From: Bimuria novae-zelandiae CBS 107.79
Lineage: Eukaryota; Ascomycota; Dothideomycetes; Pleosporales; Didymosphaeriaceae
Direction of reading: 5' to 3'
DNA length: 64,000 bases
NCBI GenBank assembly: GCA_010015655.1
Contig: ML976691.1
Coordinates: 395,609-459,608 of the forward strand
The notes under the pieces were generated by a model, which was not told the origin of the DNA, made no database searches, and saw nothing but the letters and a program-made list of their open reading frames with translations. This document shows positions 11,138 through 22,034 of this stretch, in pieces. Positions within the stretch are counted from its first letter, which is position 1, and the number at the start of each line of letters is the position of its first letter. Made by a program: the position numbers and the translations under genes.

Positions 11138-11937
11138 NNNNNNNNNNNNNNNNNNNNNNNNNNNNNNNNNNNNNNNNNNNNNNNNNNNNNNNNNNNNNNN
11201 NNNNNNNNNNNNNNNNNNNNNNNNNNNNNNNNNNNNNNNNNNNNNNNNNNNNNNNNNNNNNNNNNNNNNNNNNNNNNNNNNNNNNNNNNNNNNNNNNNNN
11301 NNNNNNNNNNNNNNNNNNNNNNNNNNNNNNNNNNNNNNNNNNNNNNNNNNNNNNNNNNNNNNNNNNNNNNNNNNNNNNNNNNNNNNNNNNNNNNNNNNNN
11401 NNNNNNNNNNNNNNNNNNNNNNNNNNNNNNNNNNNNNNNNNNNNNNNNNNNNNNNNNNNNNNNNNNNNNNNNNNNNNNNNNNNNNNNNNNNNNNNNNNNN
11501 NNNNNNNNNNNNNNNNNNNNNNNNNNNNNNNNNNNNNNNNNNNNNNNNNNNNNNNNNNNNNNNNNNNNNNNNNNNNNNNNNNNNNNNNNNNNNNNNNNNN
11601 NNNNNNNNNNNNNNNNNNNNNNNNNNNNNNNNNNNNNNNNNNNNNNNNNNNNNNNNNNNNNNNNNNNNNNNNNNNNNNNNNNNNNNNNNNNNNNNNNNNN
11701 NNNNNNNNNNNNNNNNNNNNNNNNNNNNNNNNNNNNNNNNNNNNNNNNNNNNNNNNNNNNNNNNNNNNNNNNNNNNNNNNNNNNNNNNNNNNNNNNNNNN
11801 NNNNNNNNNNNNNNNNNNNNNNNNNNNNNNNNNNNNNNNNNNNNNNNNNNNNNNNNNNNNNNNNNNNNNNNNNNNNNNNNNNNNNNNNNNNNNNNNNNNN
11901 NNNNNNNNNNNNNNNNNNNNNNNNNNNNNNNNNNNNN
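11138..11937. other. Assembly gap, 800 N
   Basis: A run of exactly 800 N inside the transposon. The size may be estimated from scaffolding. Nothing can be said about its content beyond the expected transposase middle and C-terminal part. Confidence 1.
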
Positions 11938-11982
11938 AAGTCTTCGCCGTCAAAATCATCCTCGAATGTCAATTCGCTATAA

Positions 11983-12054
11983 AAAGTGACGTTAAGCCGA
12001 GAAGTTACGTTGAGCTGCGCAGCGCCAACCCGCAGGGTTGGCGAGTGGCGCGGG
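11983..12054 (-). repeat. Right terminal inverted repeat of Fot1-like element
   Basis: Inverted partner of 10133-10204 with the same hairpin palindrome. It is followed directly by the TA target duplicate. Confidence 0.9.
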
Positions 12055-12056
12055 TA

Positions 12057-12613
12057 GAAGTCACTCGAGGTCGCTTACTGCCCCATATGGAGTCTAGCTT
12101 CAACCTGAAAAAGCTACGTCCGATTTGCTGCATGGGGGGATCTGAAGAGTAGATGACAAGATGTGAAGTGTACATTATTCAGCTTCGCAGTCACAGTTGT
12201 AACCTCAGCCCTAATCCTCCATTGCAGTAACCAATCACGGTTGTGTCGCTGTATGCCACACAGCCCTTTTGCGCATGCAAGGCTGCCAATTCCGCGACAA
12301 ACATGACTCCTCTTAGTACGCTTAACAATTGACCCTCTATTACCAAACTGCGGAATCAATGCTCAATTGTGATTGTATATCTCTTCTGGGTTGAACACAC
12401 CACGACTCGCATTAGTATAATCAAAAACCCACGCGCAGATTCAATTTCCGGTATCCCTGTAGACGAGCACTATCAGGAAACCACAACCCCACCAAGAAAC
12501 CTTTCCGCAGCCCACCATCCCACTCCAAGAACCCCTTCGGCATCGCCTCTACACCCCGTAATCGCCGACATTAACAGCCTTGCGTCCTCCCTCCCACGCG
12601 CACACCCAGCTCC
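12057..12613. other. Upstream region of HAM1
   Basis: About 560 bases of intergenic sequence between the transposon and the HAM1 start. The last 150 bases are C-rich with few G, a common fungal leader composition. No gene seen. Confidence 0.5.
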
Positions 12614-13606
12614 ATGGCTTCCGTACCCACACACCTAAACTTCATCACGGGCAACAAAAACAAGCTCGCCGAGGTACGTGCACCGAATTCCTCCTGCTTA
12701 TGAAAGACCCACGTTGATGAAAGACCCACGTTGGCCTCGTATTCGGCCTGCTCCGAAAGGTTGCTTCGCAGCTGAGAAGCACGGGATGACATGGGTGTGA
12801 GATTTGAGGCTCTGCAGCACGACCGCTGTGCGCTCGGAGCCGCCGCGCATCACGCCATGTGTGCAGGGGTGTACCGCACAGAGAATACACAGCGCTCGGG
12901 ATAATGCTAACGCGCGCGTGTATGCAGGTACAAGCCATTCTCGAGGGCGTGATCGAGCTCAGGAATCAGAATGTCGATCTGGTAGAGATCCAGGGCACGG
13001 TCGAGGAAGTCACGACGGATAAGTGCCGACGAGCGGCGGAAGCGGTATGTGTCTTGCTACTTTCTATTCGATCTGTTCTTATTCTGATGGGCTGTGTGTA
13101 GATCAAAGGCCCTGTGCTCGTCGAAGACACATGTCTCTGCTTCAAAGCTATGAACGATCTCCCGGGACCGTACATGTAAGTCGTACGCCACTTCTTCTGG
13201 CTTAGGCATCTCAATTGACTCTCTCAACCAGCAAGTGGTTCATGCTCGCTCTCGGCCCGACCAAACTACATCAAATGCTCGACGGCTTTCAGGACAAGTC
13301 CGCGCAAGCTGTCTGCACATTCGCTTACTGCGAAGGCCCTGGCCACGAGCCGGTACTCTTCCAGGGGAGAACGGACGGCAAATTGGTTGCAAGCAGGGGG
13401 TCTACGGTATTTGGTTAGTGACTGATCTCCACGGATTTCTCAAAGTATGCCGCTAACAGATATGATGAACAGGCTGGGACTCTTGCTTCGAATACGAAGG
13501 CAAGACATATGCGGAGATGGAGAAGAGCGAGAAAAACAAGATCTCGCACCGAGGCAAGGCTCTCGACAAGCTGAAAGAGTGGCTTGCTAGCAGAGTCGAC
13601 GCGTAA
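12614..13606 (+). CDS. HAM1: Inosine/xanthosine triphosphate pyrophosphatase (ITPA/HAM1)
   Basis: Hydrolyses ITP, dITP and XTP to the monophosphate and pyrophosphate, clearing deaminated purines from the nucleotide pool in the cytosol. There are five exons: 12614-12673, 12928-13044, 13102-13175, 13232-13413 and 13473-13606. Phases agree at every junction and the product is 188 aa, the usual family length. Diagnostic motifs are FITGNKNKL at the N-terminus (triphosphate-binding loop), [22 protein letters not shown] across the exon 3/4 junction, [14 protein letters not shown] (normally GWDPCF) and ISHRGKAL. The first intron is long (254 nt) for this window. It is tail-to-tail with the Fap7 gene, with 151 bp between the two stop codons. 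Confidence 0.96.
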
Positions 13607-13757
13607 CATGCCTCGATGCTGTTTGGCGACCCAGCTCTCAATGTAGCTCTTTCCACACCCGCACTTCTTGTATACCCCAGTTCAGAAAGAAAATAAAAGC
13701 GACTCACCAAGATGATCCACTCTCGCAACATCGACTTCATACAGACCAACACTCTTT

Positions 13758-14356
13758 TCACTCCTCCCCTGCATGATCCTTCCTCCACTGGTCCACCCAC
13801 ATTTCCACCCTCTCAATATTCCCCTCCACATCCCCATCCTTGTCGCTCCTCAATTCCACTACAATCTCCTCCCTATAGCTCTCCCGCGCCTCGTCCAACA
13901 GCACCTGCATAATCTCACTATCCATATTCTCCTCCAGCTTCTTATCCTTGTACCCCCTCGCCGTCAGGCGATCATATAAAACGGTCGAGTCGCACCGCAG
14001 CACTATAACGAGGTCGATCCAGCGCTCGGGAAACAGCTCGCACGCGTGCCAGTCGAGAATGACGCCGCCGGTTTCGGAGAGGTTTGTTGCTTCGAGGTAA
14101 TCGAGGAGCTTCTTGCGTTAGATGATTCCCATATACCATCTTGCAAACGACGTGCGGAAGGAGCGCATACCTTATCCTCGTCTACAACCCAGCTGCCCAG
14201 CTTCTCGTCCCTGCCCTCGTGGAACCCCTCGTCTTTGACAATCTGGTTCACAGACACGTGTCTGAAGCCTAGACTCTGCGCTAGCTGCTCCGCATGCGTC
14301 GTCTTGCCCACGCCCGGCGTGCCCGTGATCACGATGTTGGGGTTCTTGCGCGCCAT
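13758..14356 (-). CDS. FAP7: Adenylate kinase isoenzyme 6 / Fap7-type nuclear ATPase
   Basis: A small P-loop NTPase required for 20S pre-rRNA processing to 18S and 40S subunit maturation, with adenylate-kinase activity. The exons are 14171-14356 and 13758-14111, with a 59-nt intron (donor GTATGC, branch TCTAAC), giving 179 aa as in the family. The protein begins MARKNPNIVITGTPGVGKTT, with Walker A at 12-19. The VVDEDK and GGVILDWHACELFPERW segments are characteristic of Fap7, as is the LRCDSTVLYDRLTARGY motif. The C-terminus is acidic. An upstream in-frame GTG is not needed as a start. Confidence 0.95.
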
Positions 14357-15531
14357 GTCCACCCTCTTCGCAAATAATCCTCGTTCAGTCGCTCGATCCG
14401 CTGCTGCGCAGTGCTGTTGTCGCTGCTGTCTATGTCGTCCGTATATAGAAAGAATTAAATTTTCGCAATTCGCGTGTTTGGAACAGGCTTCGTTAGCTCC
14501 TCGTGATGGTTATTCGTCGCGCAATGCCAGTGTTTTGGTCCAAAAATTTCCTGACGCCGAGAGACCGCCGCCGAAGCTTCTTGATGCCCCGCTAACCCCG
14601 CACTAGCTCCGTTTCAGATCCGCATGCTCGCCATCATCCATGGATGATGGATGTCTTGCAGCACCGTGGTAAGCCGGGAGGTCCTGCATAGACACCCTTG
14701 AGACTAGGCATTCTTCTGCGGTATGGCTCTTACGACGGACTTCGTACTCAGGTTGCAGCCAGCCACTTTGTACTGTTCGTCCAGGGGTAACACACAGGAC
14801 AAAGACATTCCTGAATAGAGCTGTCTGAGTACTGTGTGTTACCCCAGGGTAAGCAATACAGTGGCCGACTGCACCTACTCTGTACCCGGCCCTCTGGTTG
14901 TGCAGGTCGGCGTATTTTACTGGAAATCTTCGTGCGATGGAAACCCGACCCAATACATTCACGCGATTAAAAACAGTTATGTTTAGAAAAAGGTGATTAG
15001 GTCTATTACGTATCATCGCATCGCATTCTCAAATCAAAGTCTAAACCTATCCGCCACTAACACCGAAACTTTTACAAGTAAAACCACTCATGATAAGCGC
15101 CAGAACCCAATACAATTCGTTCGAGAGACAAGCTAGCATGTACTATGCCTACCAAGAACCTTGCCGACCCCAAAGACTGACGTAGCATGCAGCATGCAGA
15201 CAGGATGCGATGAACAGATGATGCTCAAAGTGACACTCACTCCATAGCTGCCCCATCTACCACCCAGTGAGTGTCTCACTAAGGGAGAGATATTAAACCG
15301 GTGGCAAAAAAGTGACACAATCAGAGCATCTTGGAACACTGGAGAGGTGGGATGATGATGTGAGGAAAAAGGGTTGTGATCCAAGCGCCGGAAAGTAGTG
15401 CTATAACGCAGTGCCAGAAAGCTTCACCTTGTAGCCGTCGTGTAACCGCCAAATGCATCATGATACCGGCATCTAGTCGAAGAAAGGAAGCCAATGCCCT
15501 ACATCCGTCGGACGTTGCGAGAGCGAGGCAA
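14357..15531. other. Intergenic region with a foldback element
   Basis: 1.17 kb between the Fap7 start and the NAP1 3' end. It contains the inverted-repeat element at 14756-14872. The 137-aa minus ORF at 14603-15016 overlaps that element and shows no protein character. Confidence 0.55.
14756..14872. repeat. Foldback/MITE-like inverted repeat
   Basis: Two arms of about 41 bp (14756-14797 and 14832-14872) are inverted copies around a 34-bp loop, with a perfect 14-bp core GGGGTAACACACAG / CTGTGTGTTACCCC. The 34-bp piece at 14836-14869 recurs, diverged mainly by transitions, at 50572-50605 and 50626-50659, so this is a dispersed family. Confidence 0.6.
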
Positions 15532-17026
15532 TTAGCTCTGCTTGCACTCGGCAGCCTCTTGCTTGGGTTTTGTGCCGTCATCCTGAGGGAAGCATTAGCA
15601 ACTGTATATGCATGTACGGAAGATTAGCGTACCTCGTCATCTGACTCGTCATCCTCGTCCCGGTCGCTGACATCGTCCTCATCCTCATCGTCTTCGTCCT
15701 CAAACTCGCCCTCGTCGAAGTCTTCGAGGTTCTCGTACTGGAGAGCCTCACCGGTGAACCAGTCGATGGCACGAGGAATGAGCTTCTCCTTGATGTCCTC
15801 ACCGAGCTGGTAGTCGAGCTCAAGGCGCTCTTCGATGTCAGAGGAGGCATCGTCGTCGTCCTGAGGAGGCTTGGGCGGATCGAAGAAGTTGAAGAATGAC
15901 TCTGTCGGTACTGTCTTCTTGACCACACGGGTCTGCTTTGTGTCTAGCGTGTCGTTAGTCTTGTGGTGTACAGAACGTTGATACAATGCTTACTCTTGTT
16001 CCGCTGCTTCTTGCTCTCGACCCGGACGGTAAGGTCCTTGCCTTGCTTCCAGTCGATTTTGTCACCCTCGGCGTGGTCGTAGATGAAGTCTCCGCCATAG
16101 CCGTTCTCCTCTTGGTAGAAGTATGACTTGGTGATGGCCTTGTTGGTGAAGTACTCATTCTCCTCAAACTCGAAGATCAGGCGGAAGCCTGGGCGGTCCA
16201 GGTACTCCATGCGGATGTCGGTCAGGTGCTTTAGTGCGCCCTCGTCGCGGTCGGTGATCATTTCCGCAAGCGAGATCTGGTTCTTCATGGCGCTCAGCCA
16301 GAACTCTGGAATACCCTTGACATCCTTGCCCTCATCTTTGTTGACCTCCTCCTCTGGCACGGGATCCTCTTCGTCGTCCTCGTCCTTCTTCTCACCAACT
16401 GTGACCTGCTCCTCGGTAGGCTCAGTCTCACCGTTAATGATCTTCGCACGGGACTGGTAGAGCGGTGTAAACTTGGCAAAGTACTTCTTCTCCAGCTGCA
16501 AAACCTCCTCCTGGAATTCGGCTTCGAGCTTAGAGTGCTCCTTCTGGATGCCCTTCAGACCTGCGACACGACGGCGCACAGAGCCGGGGAGGGACTCGAT
16601 GTAACCACTTGACCGGCCGACAAGCGAGCCGAGCTTTGCCTGCATCATGGAAACAAGGGCGGGGTTTGCGGCGAAGAGACCGGCGGCTGTGCGCTCCAAA
16701 TCCTCTGTGGGCAGAAAATATCAATTAGCGGTCAAGCTCGTCACGACTGGCACTCGGGTGGGGGGAAGAGGGGCAGCAGAGCGAAGAAAAGTGCACTTAC
16801 CCTCCTTGATGCTATCGACGCCGGGCTGCTGGGCGCGCGACGAGATCGGGGCGGCATTCGCAGGCGTGTTCTGCGGCGTACTGGTGGTATCAATGTGAGC
16901 GGACGGTACGTCTACAGTGTTCGTGGCGGACATTGTATGCGGTTCAAAAATCGCGGGCGGGTGTGGGGTAGAGACTTACGGCGCAGCCATGTTGTCGAGC
17001 TTCTTATTGCGGATGGGCTCAGACAT
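15532..17026 (-). CDS. NAP1: Nucleosome assembly protein NAP1
   Basis: A histone H2A-H2B chaperone that shuttles between cytosol and nucleus. Five exons: 16980-17026, 16801-16880, 15994-16704, 15633-15943 and 15532-15582. The introns are 99, 96, 50 and 50 nt and phases are consistent, giving 399 aa. The start is [16 protein letters not shown]. The long dimerisation helix follows ([20 protein letters not shown]), then the NAP domain with [24 protein letters not shown] and FFNFFDPP. The tail is acidic (many D/E) and ends [15 protein letters not shown], so a CKQx-type prenylation-like end is possible, as in other NAP1 proteins. An alternative start at 16933 would skip exon 1 but lacks an upstream exon junction. 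Confidence 0.95.
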
Positions 17027-17945
17027 GTTGACGGAGTGCTGCAGGTGCGAGAGTGTTGAGAGAGTGCGGGTGTTGTTGGTGCAGAAGAATTATGCTTCGG
17101 CCGTTCAGACCGCAGCAAAGCAACTTGACTAGGCTTGTCCGCCCCTCATCTACCGACTAGGCTTAAGCGAGTTAACGCGTGGCGCAAAGACGCTGAGCAC
17201 CCCAGGGCACAGCTCAGCGGCCGACTCGAGAATCAACCCGGAAAAGAAAGCGACCGGCGGCAGGCGCGGTGATGCGCGGGTCGTAAATTGCTTTACAAAG
17301 GCCTTTCACGATTCTGCAACCAAGCGGATGGGCGAGAGTTGTGAAGGCAACCTGTTACCGCTCACTGGGCGGGCGACAATAGTCAAGCACGCTTCCGACG
17401 CGTCTGCTCTCAACGTGTATCCATTCAACCCCGGGAGAGTTTCTGCCTGTCATCCACTTCTACGAGTACCCAAGCCTGGTCCGGAATTGCCGATATCAAC
17501 CGATTGTGGCAGAAACTTTCAACCGATTGTGGCAGAAACTTTCAAAAAGTACTGGGTATTTCTACCAACCGGCATTGTTCTACAGCACATCTAGCTGTGC
17601 ATCTATACTCTACCCTGGTATCGAACGCCAGCGTGCCCTGTGCACCCGGCAAGCCTTCTAGAACAAAGCGGATCGGCTAAGAAAAAATTGCTGGCGCGTT
17701 GCCGCCGTCGCCATGGCACCTGCCTTAGCCAAAAACAGCAGGTACGCCTCCTACGCGTTCATCGTCGGCCTGTCAGCACCCTAACGACATGGCCAACCAC
17801 AAATCTTTGACAGTTCTGAAAGGCAACGACAAAGGGTAATCGCCAATGCCAACAAGCTCTGTGACCGTCTTCTGAGGCGGATTTGTCAGAGTCATGACGG
17901 GCTATACGCGTCGAAAGCGCTTTCAAAAACTCATCTACCACAACT
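17027..17945. other. Intergenic; NAP1 promoter and 3' end of the transporter
   Basis: About 0.9 kb. The only structure seen is an exact 23-bp tandem duplication at 17498-17543. No gene recognised. Confidence 0.55.
17498..17543. repeat. Perfect 23-bp tandem duplication
   Basis: Two identical adjacent copies, 17498-17520 and 17521-17543, each containing CCGATTGTGGCAGAAACTTT. Identity suggests a recent slippage event. Confidence 0.85.
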
Positions 17946-19769
17946 TCAGTGGCCTTGGAGACGCTTCAACCGTCGGGTCGCTAGCGCTGCGAACACCGCA
18001 CACACTGCGCCGATGAAAAGACACACTCCAATAGCGTTCGGACCGTCTGTCGAATGGTGCTCTGACGGATCCGACTCTTTCGAAAGCTCAGGGCTCTTTC
18101 CAGGCTCCAGCAGGGAAAACACGACCCATGAAATGCCCGTACCGACGAACTGAGGTAGCGTTGTGTACAGGTTCATGATACCGAGATACTTTCCGGAACT
18201 CTCGCCACTCGATCCAGAAGCCTCTTCAAGACCATGGTTGAGGTGAAGTTGTACGGGTGATTCGAGCTCGATCGAGTTGCGTCCGAGGTGTCCATAGGAG
18301 TGACCAGTGTGAGAGAGACGATTGATCTCTACGCCTAGAAACGTAAACGGAGCCCAACAGCTAATCGCCCATGAACTACACAGAGTCAGTTGCTGCACAC
18401 TAGGAGTGAGGAGGAGAACTCACATTCCGCAAGCAGCTACTATGATGGTTGCGCTTCTGAGCGACTGAACGAAAGGGGCCATGATCATAGAACCAGCAAA
18501 AATGCAATGGGAGACTGTCCAGGTGGTAAGAAGAGACGGCTTGTACTTTTCGAACTCGGTGACGAAAGAAGCAATACTCGCAGGCGGACGCGGAGTGAAA
18601 CCGGGGCCTTCTTCATCTGGACTCTTGACGAAGAAAGGCAGTATTACAGACATGACGAATGTAATGATCGAGAATGCGATCAAAGCCATGGAACCAATAC
18701 GACCTACTTGACCTGTCAAGTCTCCAGCCGCTTTGGCGTCTGCAGGAGCATCGTAGCGGAGATAGATCTCTCCCACCCAGGTTGTAGAGTAGAACAAGAA
18801 CGGAAACCAGCCTAGGAGAGCATGTTAGCCAAAGTAGAACCGACTCTGCTGGGTCGTTCCGACTTACCAATCCATGCCCAAAACTGAACATAGCAGATGG
18901 CTTGGATGCTTCGAGGTAGATTCATAGCGGTGTGTGCAATCTCGGAGAGGACGTGAAGTGGACCAAAGTCGGCACCCTCCTCATTGCCATCGTGGATGAG
19001 TATGCGCTCAGTGACTGCCCACGAGGTGATGCTCACAGTGATGCAAAGACACAGCGCCGCCACGGAAGTCAGCTGTTTGAACTGGGAGTCTCCGAGCATG
19101 GTGCCAAAGACGCTCTTCAGGTCAATGGCTCCTGCAGCATATCCGACCAGTGATCCCACGGCGACCATCCTACTGGCCCAACTGCTGCCGCTCTGTTGTT
19201 TCGAAATCGGCAGCGTATCTACGATGAGCCCTCTGCAGCTCCCTTGTACCGCATTGATTGCAAAGTCAATGCCGTAGATGCTCAAAACCGCCAGAACGAT
19301 GGTCGCGCCCTTCGCACTCTCCTTGTCCGGAATGAAATGATGCACCACCTCTTTTGTAAACCCAAGCAACAGCAGAAAGAAGCAGACCAGAACTGTCCCG
19401 CACACCATGAACGGTCTTCTCCTTCCCCATCTACTCTTGGATCGATCCGCGACAACGCCAACAATGGGTTGCATGATAAGACCAGATAACGGTCCGGCGA
19501 CCCAAACGAGGGAAATCTTCGACTTCGTGAGGCCCAGCTCAAGTAGGTACGGCGTACAGTATGTCATTTCGACATTCCAAGTGACCCTGCCGTCGAGTCA
19601 GTATGAGTGTGGGGCACGTCTCAGAGAAGGGCGCCTACTGAAGACCAACGAGGGACAAAGTCAACAGCGCCATTCTGATTGACTCGGACGAGCCCTTGAT
19701 AGACGGCGTCCCTGCCCATTGTGCTTGCGCCGAGACCCCTCCGCCTATACTGCCTCCGCCCGCAACCAT
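17946..19769 (-). CDS. SUT-type sucrose/alpha-glucoside proton symporter (GPH family)
   Basis: A plasma-membrane sugar:H+ symporter of the glycoside-pentoside-hexuronide family, related to plant SUTs and fission-yeast Sut1. Four exons: 19639-19769, 18868-19586, 18424-18811 and 17946-18375, with phase-consistent introns of 48-56 nt, give 555 aa. The signature loop between TM2 and TM3 reads SRWGRRRPFM, the SUT hallmark. Others are VTWNVEMTYCTPYLLELGL in TM1, LVWVAGPLSGLIMQPIVG in TM2 and NAVQGSCRGLIVDTLP in TM4. About 12 TM segments can be traced. The N-terminal 30 residues are glycine-rich. Substrate (sucrose, maltose or other alpha-glucosides) cannot be fixed from sequence. The start at 19769 is the first ATG continuous with exon 1. 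Confidence 0.92.
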
Positions 19770-21255
19770 GGCCAATGTATGTGTACGTGTCGCGTGCGCA
19801 ACGGGTGGTGCTCGATAGGATTAGAGAAACGTAGAAAATGGAAGTCGCATTGGGCGTGTGTGAACAAAAGGAACTGAGGGACTGAACGTGAACGCTGCAC
19901 ACGGAGGAAAGATAGCGGGTGGATTCGCAAGCGAAGGGAACACCGGATATTATTTGGTCTGCGGACTTGTATAGGAGGGCTGTAAGGGGACGTTAGCCCT
20001 CCGATCCTGGGCTTGGCTGTCGCGTCCAGAAGTTCGTGTAGGGAGCCCGGGATCCGGCCAAAAATAGACAAGTTTCGACGGGCCGTCGCCATTCAGCCAA
20101 TTCCGGTTAGCCATCCGCTGACACAATTGCATCGTCTAGCATTCACTGTTACTGGTACTCAGGCTGTGACTTCCAGATGGGCAGTTGTCTCAGCGAGTGT
20201 GCGACACAATTCCAGCTCAAGCATTCAGTGCAGTTGGGGCGGCCTGATCTCACTGCATACGATACGCGTACATGTGCCGCTTCTCCACATTTCGCGGTTT
20301 GGTGATCCGGCTTGCGATCCGAATACAGCGCTCTATGGGAAACGACTTCTCACGTGAAGTTGTGAGCCAGCCGTATGGTTGGTTGTATTACGTACTCCAG
20401 GTCTGACACACCGTCTTATTACCTAACTCTAGCCCTCATGGTCGACCTTCAGAGAGACCTGGAAACCACGAGGTATGGATGTCCGGGGCCGCCGATGCTG
20501 AGTCATAATTTGTCGCTGCATGATCTCAACGGGTGCTCATAAAGCCGTTCAAAACCCCGTGGTGGTATCAGCATGTGTAACATGGGCGGCAGGTCACACG
20601 TCTCCTGTTGGCTTCGTCTTCTGGAAAACTGAGAAACGAAACCCTAGGGTTTGCGGCCAGTCACGCCCTTTCCTAATGCTGATAGTGTGGAAGTGCAGGA
20701 CAATTGTCCAAGAACTCTGATCGAAACAGTTACAGAGCCTAGACTAGCTCAACGAATACGATTGACATACTATCAGCGCTTGTATTGCCTACCGTATGGT
20801 GACACCGCGTAGTCGAGGTCGCGATTTAGTGTTCTTTGTTGAAGCACCTTCAGCCCCGTTGCATTGAAGTCCAAACTGTGTAGCTACTGCGCGCATGGCC
20901 TTTACCAACCCAGCATACTTACTCGCTAATCAGGTATTACGAGGCACCCGGGTAGCCGTGTCACAATCATTGGGCGGGGTAGGCCTCACAATTCAGCGCT
21001 TTTGTACACCGCAGGAAGTGTGAGTAGTTTGGTTTGATCATATTTTCATTGATCGGAGGGAGGAATCTTGATCTGTCACTGCCATGATGTTTCCTAAACG
21101 CAATGACACCTGTAACCAGCCCGAACATGCCATGTGAATGAGATCGAGCACAAAGCCTCCCTGCTCGTCTTTCGCTTTATTGCCGGGATACGCCACACGA
21201 CCGCACACATCGTTAATTGTCGACCGTCCCCCTTCCCCAAAGCTCATGGAAGAAA
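19770..21255. other. Intergenic, no gene recognised
   Basis: 1.5 kb between the transporter start and the eL33 stop, with normal base composition. Short ORFs such as 20013-20357 and 20520-20720 have no domain or splice logic. Confidence 0.6.
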
Positions 21256-22034
21256 TTATATGGACGAAGGGTAAAGCATGACGCGGACGGAGGCACCCTG
21301 AGGTCTGTTAGCCTGAGAACGCGGCCGGGCTGGAAGGGACATACGAAGGTCTTCGGGGGAAGGTTGTTCCTGAACTTCGCGCGCACGACACCGCTGTTGC
21401 CGTGGGGGCGTGTGACCTTGCCCCAGATGACCCTGATCCTAAGGCAAGGTTAGAAAAGTCTTTTACAAGTTTGTAAATGACTTACTTGGAGCCTCGCACG
21501 GTCCGCTGCGCACGGTAGACGTAGGCCACGCGCTTACCGCAGTAGAAGTTTGCCGCTTCGGTGCTGTCGACACCCTCGAGCTTCAGAAGAGAAGTACCGG
21601 GGTTGGTGTTGCGCTTTCCCCGCTGGTATGAGATGTGCTTTCCCCTGCGTCACAGAGTCAGTCATTGTCCAGACCACCTCATGTTTCCCACCATCTCAGC
21701 ACGTCCATCTGCTGCTCTGCGAGCAAATGGGCGAATGTTTTTCTACGCGACCAGGCTTTCCTAATATGACGACGTCCCCCTCGTTACAATGGCGTCGAAC
21801 ATTCGCGCGTTCTTCGAGTGCCGTATTCGAGGACAGAGCAGAGAGAACCGGAGGCGGTGGGGAGGTACAGCAGGACTTACTTGACGTAGACTATATCGCG
21901 GCCACATGTCAGCATGAATATTCAAAGCATTGGAGGTGCACTCTCGCTGTGCGTCCCGGGTAGTGGCCCTGGGGTCGGCGATCGATGCGACAGGTCTGGG
22001 GCTTCGACTTACGGCGGTGAGACTTGTCAGACAT
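21256..22034 (-). CDS. RPL33: 60S ribosomal protein eL33 (L35Ae)
   Basis: Large-subunit ribosomal protein, cytosolic. It is not visible as one ORF because it is cut into five exons: 22013-22034 (22 nt), 21891-21900 (10 nt), 21486-21644, 21345-21438 and 21256-21297. All phases agree and the product is 108 aa (yeast 107). It reads [20 protein letters not shown], then [25 protein letters not shown], then [21 protein letters not shown], and ends [13 protein letters not shown]. The second exon is a 10-nt microexon (TCTACGTCAA) coding the end of HRLYVK. Its flanks are a TATAG acceptor and a GTAAGT donor. Intron-dense 5' ends are common in fungal ribosomal protein genes. Confidence 0.96.
21891..21900 (-). 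other. RPL33: 10-nt microexon of eL33
   Basis: Between introns 21901-22012 (112 nt) and 21645-21890 (246 nt). Including it restores the universally conserved LYVKGKH sequence in frame. Skipping it (10 nt, not a multiple of 3) would frameshift the protein after residue 7. Confidence 0.85.

Larger units (their letters stand above)
10131..12056 (+). mobile_element. Fot1/pogo-type DNA transposon, RIP-mutated, with assembly gap
   Basis: The element spans 10133-12054 and is flanked by TA at 10131-10132 and 12055-12056, the Tc1/mariner-type target duplication. Terminal inverted repeats are 72 bp. A degenerate transposase frame begins at ATG 10248 (MPKFYGESHEIKERIL). It continues as recognisable pogo/Fot1-type protein with many TAA/TAG stops, including an IDETRFYIGVGGS-like DDE_1 block near 10755-10800. 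The interior is AT-rich and rich in TpA, as expected after RIP. Downstream of the gap the plus strand reads SSPSKSSSNVNSL then TAA, probably the transposase C-terminus. The total of about 1.92 kb fits Fot1-like elements, if the gap size is right. It is non-autonomous now. Confidence 0.9.

Noticed and set aside
11111..11972. Two long minus-strand frames
   Set aside because: They are open only because they run through the N gap.
14603..15016. 137-aa minus-strand ORF
   Set aside because: It covers the foldback repeat and has irregular composition with no recognisable segment.
16721..16933. Alternative NAP1 start at 16933
   Set aside because: The upstream exon 16980-17026 encodes [16 protein letters not shown] and joins in phase at 16880; the 16933 reading would be partly intron.
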